Source: Enterobacillus tribolii (lineage in GTDB: Bacteria; Pseudomonadota; Gammaproteobacteria; Enterobacterales; Enterobacteriaceae). Taken from it: DNA of 64,000 bases. The stretch covers positions 310,001 to 374,000 of the forward strand of contig NZ_QRAP01000003.1 in the NCBI RefSeq assembly GCF_003363015.1, in the 5' to 3' direction. The translations under genes were made by a program, and so were the position numbers. The notes below the pieces were generated by a model. It did no database searches and was not told the origin of the DNA. It worked only from the letters and a program-made list of their open reading frames with translations. Of this stretch, positions 26,643 to 35,842 are shown in pieces (the stretch's first letter is position 1; each line of letters opens with the position of its first letter).

Positions 26643-28723
26643 TGAAAGGCCGGCTGCTGGATGCCATTCCGCTGACCTCGCTGTCAGGCGTCGGCGCCAG
26701 CCAGGCCGGCAAGCTGGCGAAGATAGGTCTGGAAAACATTCAGGATCTGTTGCTGCACCTGCCGCTGCGTTACGAAGATCGCACCAAACTCTACCCTATC
26801 AACGACCTGCTGCCGGGCATTTACGCCACGGTGGAAGGCAACGTGCTGCGCACCGACATCGCATTCGGCCGCCGCCGCATGCTGACCAGCCAAATCAGCG
26901 ACGGCACCGGCGTACTGACGCTGCGCTTCTTCAATTTCAACGCCGCGATGAAAAACAGCCTGGCCGAAGGCCGGCATGTCGTCGCCTACGGTGAAATCAA
27001 GCGCGGCCAGCGCGGGGCGGAGATCATTCATCCGGAATATCGCGTGCAGGGCGAGAGCGGCGACGTGGAGTTGCAGGAAGCATTGACGCCGGTTTACCCG
27101 ACCACCGAAGGCGTGCGTCAGGCCACGCTGCGCAAGCTGACCGATCAGGCGCTGGCGCTGCTGGACACCGTGCCCATCGCCGAACTGTTGCCGGAAGAAC
27201 TGCGCCACGGCCTGATGGATCTGCCGCAGGCACTGCACACGCTGCATCGTCCGCCGCCGGACATCCAGCTCAGCGATCTCGAGCAGGGCAAGCACCCGGC
27301 CCAGCGCCGCCTGATCCTGGAAGAACTGCTGGCGCACAATCTCAGCATGCTGGCGGTGCGCGCCGGCACGCAAAGGCATAAAGCGCTGGCGCTCGCCGCC
27401 GACGATGCGCTGAAAAACCGTTTCCTCGCCGCCCTGCCCTTCAGCCCGACCAACGCCCAGCAACGCGTGGTGGCAGATATCGAAGCCGACATGAACAAAC
27501 CCGTACCGATGATGCGCCTGGTACAGGGCGACGTCGGTTCAGGCAAAACGCTGGTCGCTGCGCTTGCCGCGCTGCGCGTTATCGCTCACGGTAAACAGGT
27601 GGCCCTGATGGCGCCGACCGAACTGCTGGCGGAGCAGCACGCTGCCAACTTCCGCCGCTGGTTTGAGCCGCTGGGGCTGACCGTCGGCTGGCTGGCCGGC
27701 AAACAGAAAGGCAAGGCGCGTCAAACGCAGATGGACGCCATCGCCGGCGGCGAAGTGGACATGATTGTCGGCACGCACGCCATGTTTCAGGAGCAGGTGC
27801 GTTTTTCCGGCCTGGCGCTGGTGATCATCGACGAACAGCACCGTTTCGGCGTTCATCAGCGGCTGGCGCTGTGGGAAAAGGGGGAAGAACAGGGATTTCA
27901 TGCCCATCAGCTCATCATGACCGCCACGCCAATCCCGCGCACCCTGGCGATGACCGCTTACGCCGATCTGGACACCTCGGTGATCGACGAACTGCCGCCC
28001 GGCAGAACCCCGGTCACCACCGTCGCCATTCCCGACACCCGCCGCAGCGACGTGATTGAGCGGGTAAAAAGCGCCTGCCTGAACGAAGGACGGCAGGCAT
28101 ATTGGGTGTGTACCCTGATCGAAGAGTCGGACCTGCTGGAAGCGCAGGCGGCGGAAGCCACAGCGGAAGAGCTGAAGCTGTTGCTGCCGGAGCTGAAGAT
28201 CGGCCTGGTGCACGGGCGGATGAAGGCGGCGGAAAAGCAGGGCGTCATGGAGGCTTTCAAGCAGGGCGAACTGCAGTTGCTGGTTGCGACGACGGTGATC
28301 GAAGTCGGGGTTGACGTGCCCAACGCCAGCCTGATGATTATCGAAAACCCGGAGCGGCTGGGGCTGGCGCAGCTTCATCAGCTGCGCGGACGCGTGGGGC
28401 GCGGCGCCGTCGCCTCACACTGCGTTCTGCTGTATAAGGCCCCGCTCAGCCAGACCGCACAGAAGCGCCTGCAGGTCTTGCGCGACAGCAATGACGGCTT
28501 CGTCATCGCCCAGCGGGATTTGGAAATCCGCGGCCCCGGCGAGCTGCTCGGTACCCGCCAGACCGGCAGCGCTGAATTCCGCGTTGCCGATCTGCTGCGC
28601 GATCAGGCCCTGATCCCCGAAGTTCAGCGCATTGCGCGCCATCTTCACCAAAATTACCCGGAGCACGCCCGGGCGCTGATCGAACGCTGGCTGCCCGAAC
28701 GCAGCCGTTACAGCAACGCCTGA
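26642..28723 (+). CDS. recG: ATP-dependent DNA helicase RecG
   Basis: Branch-migration helicase that remodels stalled forks, R-loops and Holliday junctions. The 693-residue protein has the wedge (OB) domain at about 60-160, Walker A GDVGSGKTLVA near 300, DEQHRFG box, MTATPIPRT, and the C-terminal helicase motifs ATTVIEVGVDVPNA, LGLAQLHQLRGRVGRG. The open frame begins at 26606, but ATG at 26642, overlapping trmH, gives the known N-terminus. Its stop abuts the stop of gltS on the opposite strand. Confidence 0.97.
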   Translation: MKGRLLDAIPLTSLSGVGASQAGKLAKIGLENIQDLLLHLPLRYEDRTKLYPINDLLPGIYATVEGNVLRTDIAFGRRRMLTSQISDGTGVLTLRFFNFNAAMKNSLAEGRHVVAYGEIKRGQRGAEIIHPEYRVQGESGDVELQEALTPVYPTTEGVRQATLRKLTDQALALLDTVPIAELLPEELRHGLMDLPQALHTLHRPPPDIQLSDLEQGKHPAQRRLILEELLAHNLSMLAVRAGTQRHKALALAADDALKNRFLAALPFSPTNAQQRVVADIEADMNKPVPMMRLVQGDVGSGKTLVAALAALRVIAHGKQVALMAPTELLAEQHAANFRRWFEPLGLTVGWLAGKQKGKARQTQMDAIAGGEVDMIVGTHAMFQEQVRFSGLALVIIDEQHRFGVHQRLALWEKGEEQGFHAHQLIMTATPIPRTLAMTAYADLDTSVIDELPPGRTPVTTVAIPDTRRSDVIERVKSACLNEGRQAYWVCTLIEESDLLEAQAAEATAEELKLLLPELKIGLVHGRMKAAEKQGVMEAFKQGELQLLVATTVIEVGVDVPNASLMIIENPERLGLAQLHQLRGRVGRGAVASHCVLLYKAPLSQTAQKRLQVLRDSNDGFVIAQRDLEIRGPGELLGTRQTGSAEFRVADLLRDQALIPEVQRIARHLHQNYPEHARALIERWLPERSRYSNA

Positions 28724-29929
28724 TTACGCCGCGAACATCGGCAGCAACAGGTAAAGCTTAATCACGATCGCATTCACGATATCGATGAAAAACGCGCCGA
28801 CCATCGGCACCACCAGGAACGCCAGATGGGACGGACCGAATCGCTCGGTAATCGCCTGCATATTGGCAATCGCCGTCGGCGTCGCCCCCAGGCCGAAGCC
28901 ACAATGGCCGGCGGCCAGCACCGCGGCATCATAGTTCTTACCCATGACCCGGTAGGTGACGAAAATAGCATACGTGGCCATCACCAGCGTCTGCACCACC
29001 AGAATCGCCAGCATCGGCAGCGCCAGCGACGCCAGCTCCCACAGTTTCAGGCTCATCAGCGCCATCGCCAGAAACAGCGACAGGCTGACGTTGCCCAGCA
29101 CCGACACCGCCCGTTCAAACACCCGGTAAAAACCGACGGCGGACAACGTGTTGCTCAGGATCACCCCAACGAACAGCACGCAAACAAAGGTTGGCAGCTC
29201 CAGCGCCGATCCGCGCAGCAGCCCGGCGATAAACTGGCCCGCACTCAGGCAAATAGCGATCATCGCCAGTGTTTCAATCAGCACCAGCGATGTGATAACG
29301 CGCCCGGCGTCCGGCTTTTCGAACGTGGTAGGCACCTCGCTGTCGTCCGGCGTGCCGTTCGGCGTGGAGGAGTGTTTCACCAGATAACGCGCCACCGGGC
29401 CGCCGATCAGGCCGCCCAGCACCAGGCCGAACGTCGCACAGGCCATCGCCACTTCGGTCGCGTTCTGGAAGCCATAACGCTCAACGAACAGCTTGCTCCA
29501 TGCCGCGCCGGTGCCGTGACCGCCGGACAGGGTGATCGAGCCGGCCAGCAGGCCCATCAACGGGTCCAGGCCCAGCATTTTCGCCATACCAATACCGATG
29601 GCGTTCTGCACCAACAGCAAACCAACCACCACAAAAATAAAGATACCCAGCGCTTTTCCGCCGGCCCGCAGGCTCGAGAGGTTGGCGTTCAGGCCGATGG
29701 TGGCGAAAAACGCCAGCATCAGGGGATCTTTCAGCGACATATCAAAGCTGATTTCCCAGCCCGTTGACGTTTTCAGCAATAAAAGACCGAGTGCGACCAG
29801 CAGACCACCGGCGACCGGACTGGGGATGGTGTATTTAACGAGAAAGGGAACCTTATGAACTAGCTGACGGCCAAGAAGAAGTACGAACGTTGCGGCAACC
29901 AACGTCCCATAGGTATCAAGATGAAACAT
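28724..29929 (-). CDS. gltS: sodium/glutamate symporter GltS
   Basis: Sodium-driven glutamate importer of the inner membrane, 401 residues with about ten helices and the two re-entrant loops GHGTGAAWSK and GHCGFGLGATPTAIANM typical of the family. It is convergent with recG and divergent from xanP, as in E. coli. Confidence 0.96.
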   Translation of the reverse strand: MFHLDTYGTLVAATFVLLLGRQLVHKVPFLVKYTIPSPVAGGLLVALGLLLLKTSTGWEISFDMSLKDPLMLAFFATIGLNANLSSLRAGGKALGIFIFVVVGLLLVQNAIGIGMAKMLGLDPLMGLLAGSITLSGGHGTGAAWSKLFVERYGFQNATEVAMACATFGLVLGGLIGGPVARYLVKHSSTPNGTPDDSEVPTTFEKPDAGRVITSLVLIETLAMIAICLSAGQFIAGLLRGSALELPTFVCVLFVGVILSNTLSAVGFYRVFERAVSVLGNVSLSLFLAMALMSLKLWELASLALPMLAILVVQTLVMATYAIFVTYRVMGKNYDAAVLAAGHCGFGLGATPTAIANMQAITERFGPSHLAFLVVPMVGAFFIDIVNAIVIKLYLLLPMFAA

Positions 29930-30067
29930 TCATTCGTCCTATACAAAAAACCAATTAACTACAATCAGTTATATTTATTTATGTTAAGCATCGACTCATT
30001 ATTCGCGGCACATTAAAAAGTAAAACTTGTCATTCAGGCAAGCAAAACGACATAAAAAATCCCCCCT

Positions 30068-30082
30068 GCCAGAATTTCTGGC
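30068..30082. repeat. short palindrome in the gltS-xanP gap
   Basis: GCCAGAA-T-TTCTGGC is a perfect 7-bp dyad in the 254-base gap between gltS and xanP. The gap otherwise holds AT-rich promoter DNA for both genes and the PurR-like box at 30097. The role of the palindrome is unknown. Confidence 0.35.
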
Positions 30083-30096
30083 GCTTAAGCCCAAAG

Positions 30097-30112
30097 AAGC
30101 AAACGATTGCTT
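30097..30112. promoter_or_regulatory. PurR-like operator upstream of xanP
   Basis: AAGCAAACGATTGCTT matches the PurR consensus ACGCAAACGTTTGCGT at 13 of 16 positions, including the central CAAACG core. It lies 72 bases upstream of the xanP ATG. Purine-dependent repression of a xanthine permease would make sense; binding itself is inferred. Confidence 0.6.
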
Positions 30113-30183
30113 TTGTGCCAACGATCATTAAAATGCGCACATTGTTTTCTCTGGAAAATTGTTGTCTCAGGAAAAACCCCAAC

Positions 30184-31584
30184 ATGACCACGCCATCCCC
30201 GTCAGCCACTGAACAAACCGGCACAAATGCGACTCCGTCCGCCCCGCGCAGTGAATTAATTTATCGCCTTGAAGACCGGCCGCCGCTGCCGCAAACGCTG
30301 TTCGCCGCCTGCCAGCACTTGCTGGCGATGTTTGTCGCCGTAATCACGCCGGCGCTGCTGATTTGCCAGGCGCTGGGATTACCGGCGCAGGACACCCAGC
30401 ACATCATCAGTATGTCGCTGTTCGCGTCGGGGTTGGCCTCAATCCTGCAGATCAAAACCTGGGGGCCGATCGGTTCCGGCTTGCTGTCGATTCAGGGCAC
30501 CAGCTTTAACTTCGTTACGCCGCTGATCATGGGTGGTATGGCGCTGAAAAACGGCGGCGCGGACGTACCCACCATGATGGCGGCGCTGTTTGGCACCCTG
30601 ATGGTCGCCTCCTGTACCGAGATTCTGCTGTCACGCGTGCTGCATCTGGCGCGGCGCATCATCACGCCGCTGGTCTCCGGCATCGTGGTGATGATTATCG
30701 GCCTGTCGCTGATTCAGGTGGGGCTGGTTTCCATCGGCGGCGGCTACGGCGCAATGAACGATCATACCTTCGGCGCGCCGAAAAACCTGATGCTGGCCGG
30801 CGCGGTGCTGCTCGTCATCATCCTGCTTAACCGCCAGCGCAACCCCTACCTGCGCGTGGCTTCGCTGGTGATCGCCATGGCCGTCGGCTATCTGCTGGCC
30901 TGGGCGCTGGACATGCTGCCCGCGTCCGTCGCGGAAAAAGGCACCGACGCCCTGCTGATCGTTCCCACGCCGCTCTATTACGGGCTGGGTTTTGACTGGA
31001 ACCTGCTGATTCCGCTGATGTTGATCTTTATGGTGACGTCGCTGGAAACCATCGGCGACATCACCGCCACCTCCGACGTTTCGGAACAGCCGGTGTCCGG
31101 CCCGCTGTATATGAAGCGCCTGAAGGGCGGCGTGCTGGCAAACGGGCTGAACTCCATGCTGTCTGCGGTGTTCAACACCTTCCCCAACTCCTGCTTCGGC
31201 CAGAATAACGGGGTGATTCAGCTGACCGGCGTCGCCAGCCGTTACGTCGGTTTCGTGGTAGCCCTGATGCTCATCGTGCTGGGGCTGTTCCCCGCCGTTG
31301 CCGGTTTCGTACAGCACATTCCCGAGCCGGTGCTGGGCGGCGCCACCATCGTAATGTTCGGCACCATCGCGGCCTCCGGCGTGCGTATCGTCTCGCGTGA
31401 ACCGCTCAACCGCCGCGCGATCATGATTATCGCGCTGTCGCTGGCGGTCGGTATGGGGGTTTCCCAGCAGCCGCTGATCCTGCAATTTGCGCCTGAATGG
31501 CTGAAAACGCTGCTGTCTTCGGGCATTGCCGCCGGCGGTATCACGGCTATCGTGCTGAACCTGATTTTCCCTCCGGAAAAATAA
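30184..31584 (+). CDS. xanP: xanthine permease XanP
   Basis: Proton-driven xanthine importer of the NCS2/NAT family, 466 residues with about 14 membrane segments. It carries the NAT signature region [21 protein letters not shown] and [34 protein letters not shown] at 30184 gives a length close to the 463 residues of E. coli XanP; the frame extends 23 codons upstream without the family N-terminus. A strong terminator follows. Confidence 0.95.
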   Translation: MTTPSPSATEQTGTNATPSAPRSELIYRLEDRPPLPQTLFAACQHLLAMFVAVITPALLICQALGLPAQDTQHIISMSLFASGLASILQIKTWGPIGSGLLSIQGTSFNFVTPLIMGGMALKNGGADVPTMMAALFGTLMVASCTEILLSRVLHLARRIITPLVSGIVVMIIGLSLIQVGLVSIGGGYGAMNDHTFGAPKNLMLAGAVLLVIILLNRQRNPYLRVASLVIAMAVGYLLAWALDMLPASVAEKGTDALLIVPTPLYYGLGFDWNLLIPLMLIFMVTSLETIGDITATSDVSEQPVSGPLYMKRLKGGVLANGLNSMLSAVFNTFPNSCFGQNNGVIQLTGVASRYVGFVVALMLIVLGLFPAVAGFVQHIPEPVLGGATIVMFGTIAASGVRIVSREPLNRRAIMIIALSLAVGMGVSQQPLILQFAPEWLKTLLSSGIAAGGITAIVLNLIFPPEK

Positions 31585-31602
31585 TCCTCTCCGCACGGGC
31601 AA

Positions 31603-31640
31603 AGAAAGGGCGTTCAGATGAGCGCCCTTTCTGTTATTTT
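31603..31640 (+). terminator. terminator after xanP
   Basis: Arms AGAAAGGGCG (31603-31612) and CGCCCTTTCT (31623-31632) followed by a T-rich tail. Confidence 0.85.
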
Positions 31641-31746
31641 CCTCTCGGATCTCTCCGTATTCACCTTTTTTTACACGTTAAGGTCTTGAGACCCTTTCCC
31701 AATTGCGGCATAAACTTACCTGAGCACCGCTTTAAAGGACCCCGCC

Positions 31747-33474
31747 GTGAAATTTATTGGAAAAGCGTTATTGACGCTGTTAGTACTGCTAATTCTGCTC
31801 ATCGTTGCGCTTTATATCGCAGCGCAGACACGCTGGGGTGCTGCACGCATCAGCAACTGGGTAACAGAAAACTCGTCCTGGACGATGACGCTGGACGGCA
31901 TTGACCATTCACTGAGTACGCCGTCACGAGTAACGCTGCAAAACGTCAGCCTGGCGCCCAAGGGCCAGCAACCGGTACTCAGCGCCAGAGAAATGGTGCT
32001 GGACTTCGGCGTACAACAACTTACCGCTCCCCGTCATTTCAGCGGCCTGCTGCTGCGCGACGGTGCCCTGAACACCCATAACCGCCGCAGCCCCCTGCCG
32101 GTTCAGGCAGACACCCTGCGCCTGCAAAATATGCTGATTGCCGCTGATAACGGCGACTGGAACCTGCGTGCGACCCAGGTCGACGGCGGCGTCACGCCAT
32201 GGCAGCCGACGCGCGACCACGCACTGGGCAGCAATGCCCGCTTCCAGTTCAGCGCCGGCACGCTCACCCTGAATGATATTCCGGCGCAAAACGCGCTTAT
32301 TCAGGGCGCCGTCGAAAATAACCGGCTGCGTTTAAACAACCTGGGCGCCGATGTGGCGCGCGGCCAGCTCACCGCAGACGCGGAGCAGCAGGAGAACGGC
32401 AGTTGGCTGGTCAATAACCTGCGCCTGAGCGGCGTGCAGTGGCAAACCGCGCAAACGCTGGAGCAACTGAAAGATCGCATTCAACATCTGCCCGATGTGA
32501 CCCTGGGGCGTATGGACGTCACGGGCGCGAAGCTGGTGGGGCCGGCGTGGGCGCTGAGCGATCTGGACATCACCCTGCAACAGGTCACGCTGCATAACGG
32601 CGACTGGCAAAGCGAGGATGGCTCACTGGCCTTTAACGCCAGCGATATCGTCGTGGGCAACCTGCACTTTATCGACCCGATCGTCAGCACCGCCCTCTCT
32701 CCGGCGGGCATTGATATCAGGCAGGCGACCGCCCGCTGGGAAGGCGGCCTGCTGCGCGCCGACGGTAACTGGCAGCGTGCGGATCGCCGGCTGACCATCA
32801 ACGACGCCGCGGTGGTCGGGCTGGAGTACACCCTGCCGCAAAACTGGCGGGAGCTGTGGCAGCAGCCGCTGCCGTCGTGGCTGAATGAGCTGATCCTGAC
32901 CAAGTTCAGCGGCAGCCGTAATCTGATCGTCGACATCAATCCGGACTACCCTTTCCAGTTCACCGCCGTGGACGGCTTCGGCAACAACCTGATGCTGGTG
33001 AAGAACGGGCGCTGGGGCATCTGGCGCGGCGGCTTCACGCTTAACGGCAGCGAAGCGACGCTCAACAAAACCGACATCCGCCGCCCCTCCATCACCCTGA
33101 AGGCCGATGACGGGCAGATCACCGTTACCGAACTCAGCGCTTTCGCTGGCAAGGGCCTGCTGGAAGGCACCGCCACGGTCGGTCAGCAGGAGAGCCGCCC
33201 GTTCGCGCTGACGCTTAACGGCCGCGCAGTCCCTTCCACCGTGCTGGCGCAGTGGGGTTGGCCGGCGATTCCGCTCAGCGGCGACGTTAACCTGCAACTT
33301 TCCGCTGCAGGTCGCCTGCAGGCCGGAACGCCGATGAAACCGACGATCGGCGCTACCCTACACGCACAGGATGGCAACGGGCAGCAGGTCACACAAACAT
33401 TGGCGGGTGGGGAGTTACAGGCGGCGATGCCCCAAGCGCAAATACCGGAAGCGCAGCAGCCTGCGGGGGAATGA
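31747..33474 (+). CDS. yicH: AsmA family protein YicH
   Basis: A 575-residue envelope protein with one N-terminal membrane helix (about 5-25) and a long periplasmic beta-rich domain of AsmA type (start MKFIGKALLTLLVLLILLIVALYIAAQTRWGAARISNWV). AsmA-like proteins are linked to phospholipid transport and outer-membrane assembly; the role of YicH is not settled. It follows xanP as in E. coli. The C-terminus is Gln/Ala/Pro-rich and looks unstructured. Confidence 0.93.
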   Translation: MKFIGKALLTLLVLLILLIVALYIAAQTRWGAARISNWVTENSSWTMTLDGIDHSLSTPSRVTLQNVSLAPKGQQPVLSAREMVLDFGVQQLTAPRHFSGLLLRDGALNTHNRRSPLPVQADTLRLQNMLIAADNGDWNLRATQVDGGVTPWQPTRDHALGSNARFQFSAGTLTLNDIPAQNALIQGAVENNRLRLNNLGADVARGQLTADAEQQENGSWLVNNLRLSGVQWQTAQTLEQLKDRIQHLPDVTLGRMDVTGAKLVGPAWALSDLDITLQQVTLHNGDWQSEDGSLAFNASDIVVGNLHFIDPIVSTALSPAGIDIRQATARWEGGLLRADGNWQRADRRLTINDAAVVGLEYTLPQNWRELWQQPLPSWLNELILTKFSGSRNLIVDINPDYPFQFTAVDGFGNNLMLVKNGRWGIWRGGFTLNGSEATLNKTDIRRPSITLKADDGQITVTELSAFAGKGLLEGTATVGQQESRPFALTLNGRAVPSTVLAQWGWPAIPLSGDVNLQLSAAGRLQAGTPMKPTIGATLHAQDGNGQQVTQTLAGGELQAAMPQAQIPEAQQPAGE

Positions 33475-33484
33475 GATAAAAGCA

Positions 33485-33515
33485 CAAAAAAAGAGCGGGT
33501 TATCCCGCTCTTTTT
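33485..33515. terminator. bidirectional terminator between yicH and dcrB
   Basis: Arms AAAGAGCGGG and CCCGCTCTTT around TTAT, with A and T tracts on both sides. It serves the convergent yicH and dcrB genes. Confidence 0.9.
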
Positions 33516-33550
33516 GCATTCTGGAAAGCGGCGGGGAAACCCGCCCGGAA

Positions 33551-34123
33551 TCACTTCACCTTCAGCGTATTCAGCACGCCGTTGGCAATGTTCTCGGCTT
33601 CCTGCTGGTTCGTCGCCGGCAGCGTAATCTGCATCGTCAGCAACTGATCGCCAGTCTTGCCGAGCACGATGCTGGAGTAAGACGTCACGCCTTTCAGCGT
33701 TTGCACCGAGTTAACCTGCTGCAACGTAGCGCCGTTCAGCTCTACCGGTTTATTCGCCAGCACCTTCAGGTTGGGGTCGCGCGATTTCTGCTGCTCAACC
33801 AGGCGCCCGCTCAGTACGTCCAGCCCTTCAGCCGGCAGCGGCGCGGTGATCACGATGATCGCCTGCTGACCGCTTTTATCAGCGTACACATACATGTTGT
33901 TGGACTGCGTTCCCAGCTTGCCGCTTTGGTCAGACAACCCGGCAGGCAACGTAAAGCTGACCTTACCGTCCATCAGGCTGATGTTTTCACCCGCAGGCAC
34001 GCTGGCCTGTACCGGCGTATCCCCCGCAGCCGGCTGACCCGCGCTGTCCGTTGAGTTCCCGTCGCAGGCGGCAAGCCCGGCGACCAACAGACCAACGCCC
34101 ATAAATCTTACTAAGTTGCGCAT
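33551..34123 (-). CDS. dcrB: lipoprotein DcrB
   Basis: A 190-residue envelope lipoprotein with signal peptide and lipobox LAAC (Cys near residue 20). The body is close to E. coli DcrB: KVSFTLPAGLSDQSGKLGTQSNNMYVYAD and SSIVLGKTGDQLLTMQITLPA. In E. coli, DcrB is needed for DNA entry of phages C1 and N4 and supports lipoprotein maturation. In E. coli dcrB lies near yhhQ and tusA; here one acetyltransferase gene intervenes. Confidence 0.93.
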   Translation of the reverse strand: MRNLVRFMGVGLLVAGLAACDGNSTDSAGQPAAGDTPVQASVPAGENISLMDGKVSFTLPAGLSDQSGKLGTQSNNMYVYADKSGQQAIIVITAPLPAEGLDVLSGRLVEQQKSRDPNLKVLANKPVELNGATLQQVNSVQTLKGVTSYSSIVLGKTGDQLLTMQITLPATNQQEAENIANGVLNTLKVK

Positions 34124-34193
34124 GGGTATTCCTTCTCTTGTCCTTTACTGTTTTAAAGTATCTGATTGCGTCAAAACACGCCAAACAACGTCG

Positions 34194-34655
34194 TCACCCG
34201 GGACAAACCTGCGGCTCCGTCAGCACCTTCGCCAGGCGCAGCCGGTTATCCGCCACGCTTTCAGCCTTTTCTAACTCAATGAGCTGATAGCCGTTTTTAA
34301 TCAACATCATCAGCATAGCAGGGAAACTGTTACGCGTTTTCACTTCAATGCGGTGATAACCCTGATTTAATGCCCACGCCTGCTGCGCCTGCAACAGGAA
34401 CTGGGCGATTCCCTGCCGCCGGAAAGGCGGTAATACGCCGCCCAGCCAGCTGTAAAAAACGGTGTCATCCAACGCATAGCCGATCTTAAAGCCGGCCGGC
34501 ACGCCGTCGCACAAGGCAATCAACAGGTGGCTGACGCGCCCGGCCAGGCGGGCCTGAATGTCCCGCTCGCCATGCAGGGCGGCAAACTCCGGCAACCCGG
34601 CATACAAAGCGTGGATTTCCGCCGGCGTCGCGGCGCGCAGGGAGAGGGATGACAT
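34194..34655 (-). CDS. GNAT family N-acetyltransferase
   Basis: A 153-residue single-domain acetyltransferase with the acetyl-CoA-binding motif VLPPFRRQGIAQFLL (Q/RxxGxG/A type) and the C-terminal KTRNSFPAMLMMLIKNGYQLIE. The substrate cannot be inferred. It lies between dcrB and yhhQ, an insertion relative to E. coli. Confidence 0.85.
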   Translation of the reverse strand: MSSLSLRAATPAEIHALYAGLPEFAALHGERDIQARLAGRVSHLLIALCDGVPAGFKIGYALDDTVFYSWLGGVLPPFRRQGIAQFLLQAQQAWALNQGYHRIEVKTRNSFPAMLMMLIKNGYQLIELEKAESVADNRLRLAKVLTEPQVCPG

Positions 34656-34701
34656 GACGGCCTCCGTAATATGAGGCCATCAGAATAACGCATTTGGCCG
34701 G

Positions 34702-35367
34702 TTAACTCAGTCGGAGTTTTGGCGCATCGTGCTGGACGGCGAGGCGCTTGAGCACCATGTTAAGCATAACGCCGTACATTGGCAGGAAGAAGATAAGACT
34801 TATCATCAGCTTAAAGCAATAATCCACCAGTGCGATCTCTACCCAGTGCGATGCCATGAAAGGATCTGAGCTGCGGTAAAACGCGATGAAAAAGAATGCA
34901 ACGGTGTCGCTGATATTGCCGAACAGCGTTGAGGCGGTGGGCGCCACCCACCAGGCACGCTTACGGCGCAGGCGGTTAAACACGTGAACGTCGAGGATCT
35001 GCCCCAACACGTAAGCCATGAAGCTGGCCGTGGCGATCCGCGCCACCATCACGTTGAACTCGCCCAGGGCGGCCAGCCCCTGCCATTCTCCCTGGAAGAA
35101 CAGCGCCGACAAACCATAAGAGATGAACAGCGCAGGCACCATTACCGCCAGAATAATGCGTCGTGCCAGCGGCGCGCCGAAAATTCGCACGGTTAAGTCC
35201 GTCGCCAGGAAGATGAACGGGAAGGTAAACGCACCCCAGGTGGTATGAAACCCGAAAATGCTGATCGGCAACTGCACCAGATAGTTACTGGAGGTTATGA
35301 TCAGAATGTGAAACAGCGAAAGCCATAACAAGGCTTTCAGCCGCTGTTGCGGTGTAAAGGTAAACAT
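34702..35367 (-). CDS. yhhQ: queuosine precursor transporter YhhQ
   Basis: An inner-membrane protein of 221 residues with about six helices, of the ECF-like QueT/YhhQ (DUF165) family. It imports the 7-deazaguanine bases preQ0 and preQ1 for tRNA queuosine synthesis. Motifs ITSSNYLVQLP, FPFIFLATDLTVRIFG and STLFGNISDTVAFFFIAFYRS match E. coli YhhQ closely. It is divergent from tusA, with a PurR-like operator in the gap. Confidence 0.95.
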   Translation of the reverse strand: MFTFTPQQRLKALLWLSLFHILIITSSNYLVQLPISIFGFHTTWGAFTFPFIFLATDLTVRIFGAPLARRIILAVMVPALFISYGLSALFFQGEWQGLAALGEFNVMVARIATASFMAYVLGQILDVHVFNRLRRKRAWWVAPTASTLFGNISDTVAFFFIAFYRSSDPFMASHWVEIALVDYCFKLMISLIFFLPMYGVMLNMVLKRLAVQHDAPKLRLS

Positions 35368-35481
35368 AGATTGTGGCCTTTTTGGTTATTGGGGTGAGGG
35401 AACCCAAGAAAAACGAACGGCCGCATAACAGCGGCGCGGGCATGATACCTTGTTCAAAACAGGTTGCAATGGTTAATTTTA

Positions 35482-35497
35482 ACGCAAACGTTAACGT
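35482..35497. promoter_or_regulatory. PurR-like operator between yhhQ and tusA
   Basis: ACGCAAACGTTAACGT matches the PurR consensus ACGCAAACGTTTGCGT at 14 of 16 positions. It lies 115 bases upstream of yhhQ and 93 bases upstream of tusA. From memory, yhhQ has been placed in the E. coli PurR regulon, which fits control of a purine-analogue transporter. Confidence 0.7.
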
Positions 35498-35589
35498 TGC
35501 TTGCAGTCACACCCCGACGGGGTAAACTAGGCGGGTTTTCGTTTTCACCATGCGGCGATTCCCGCGTCGTACGCCGCTTCGGGAGTATT

Positions 35590-35835
35590 ATGACCGACCT
35601 CTTCACTAATCCGGATAAAACGCTGGACGCCCAGGGCTTACGTTGCCCCGAACCCGTTATGATGGTACGCAAAACCGTACGCATGATGGAAGACGGCCAA
35701 ACGCTGCTGATCATCGCTGACGATCCGGCCACCACCCGCGATATTCCCGGTTTCTGCCAGTTTATGGACCATACCCTGCTGGCGCAGGAAACCGACGCCG
35801 CGCCGTTTCGCTATCTGCTGAAAAAAGGGCGCTGA
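35590..35835 (+). CDS. tusA: sulfurtransferase TusA
   Basis: An 81-residue sulfur carrier that accepts persulfide from IscS and passes it to TusD for 2-thiouridine synthesis in tRNA. The active Cys is in the [11 protein letters not shown] motif (residues 18-28). The frame is open upstream to 35464, but ATG at 35590 gives the family N-terminus [16 protein letters not shown] and has a GGGAG site 5 bases before it. It converges on the LacI-family gene. Confidence 0.96.
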   Translation: MTDLFTNPDKTLDAQGLRCPEPVMMVRKTVRMMEDGQTLLIIADDPATTRDIPGFCQFMDHTLLAQETDAAPFRYLLKKGR

Positions 35836-35842
35836 AGCAGGC

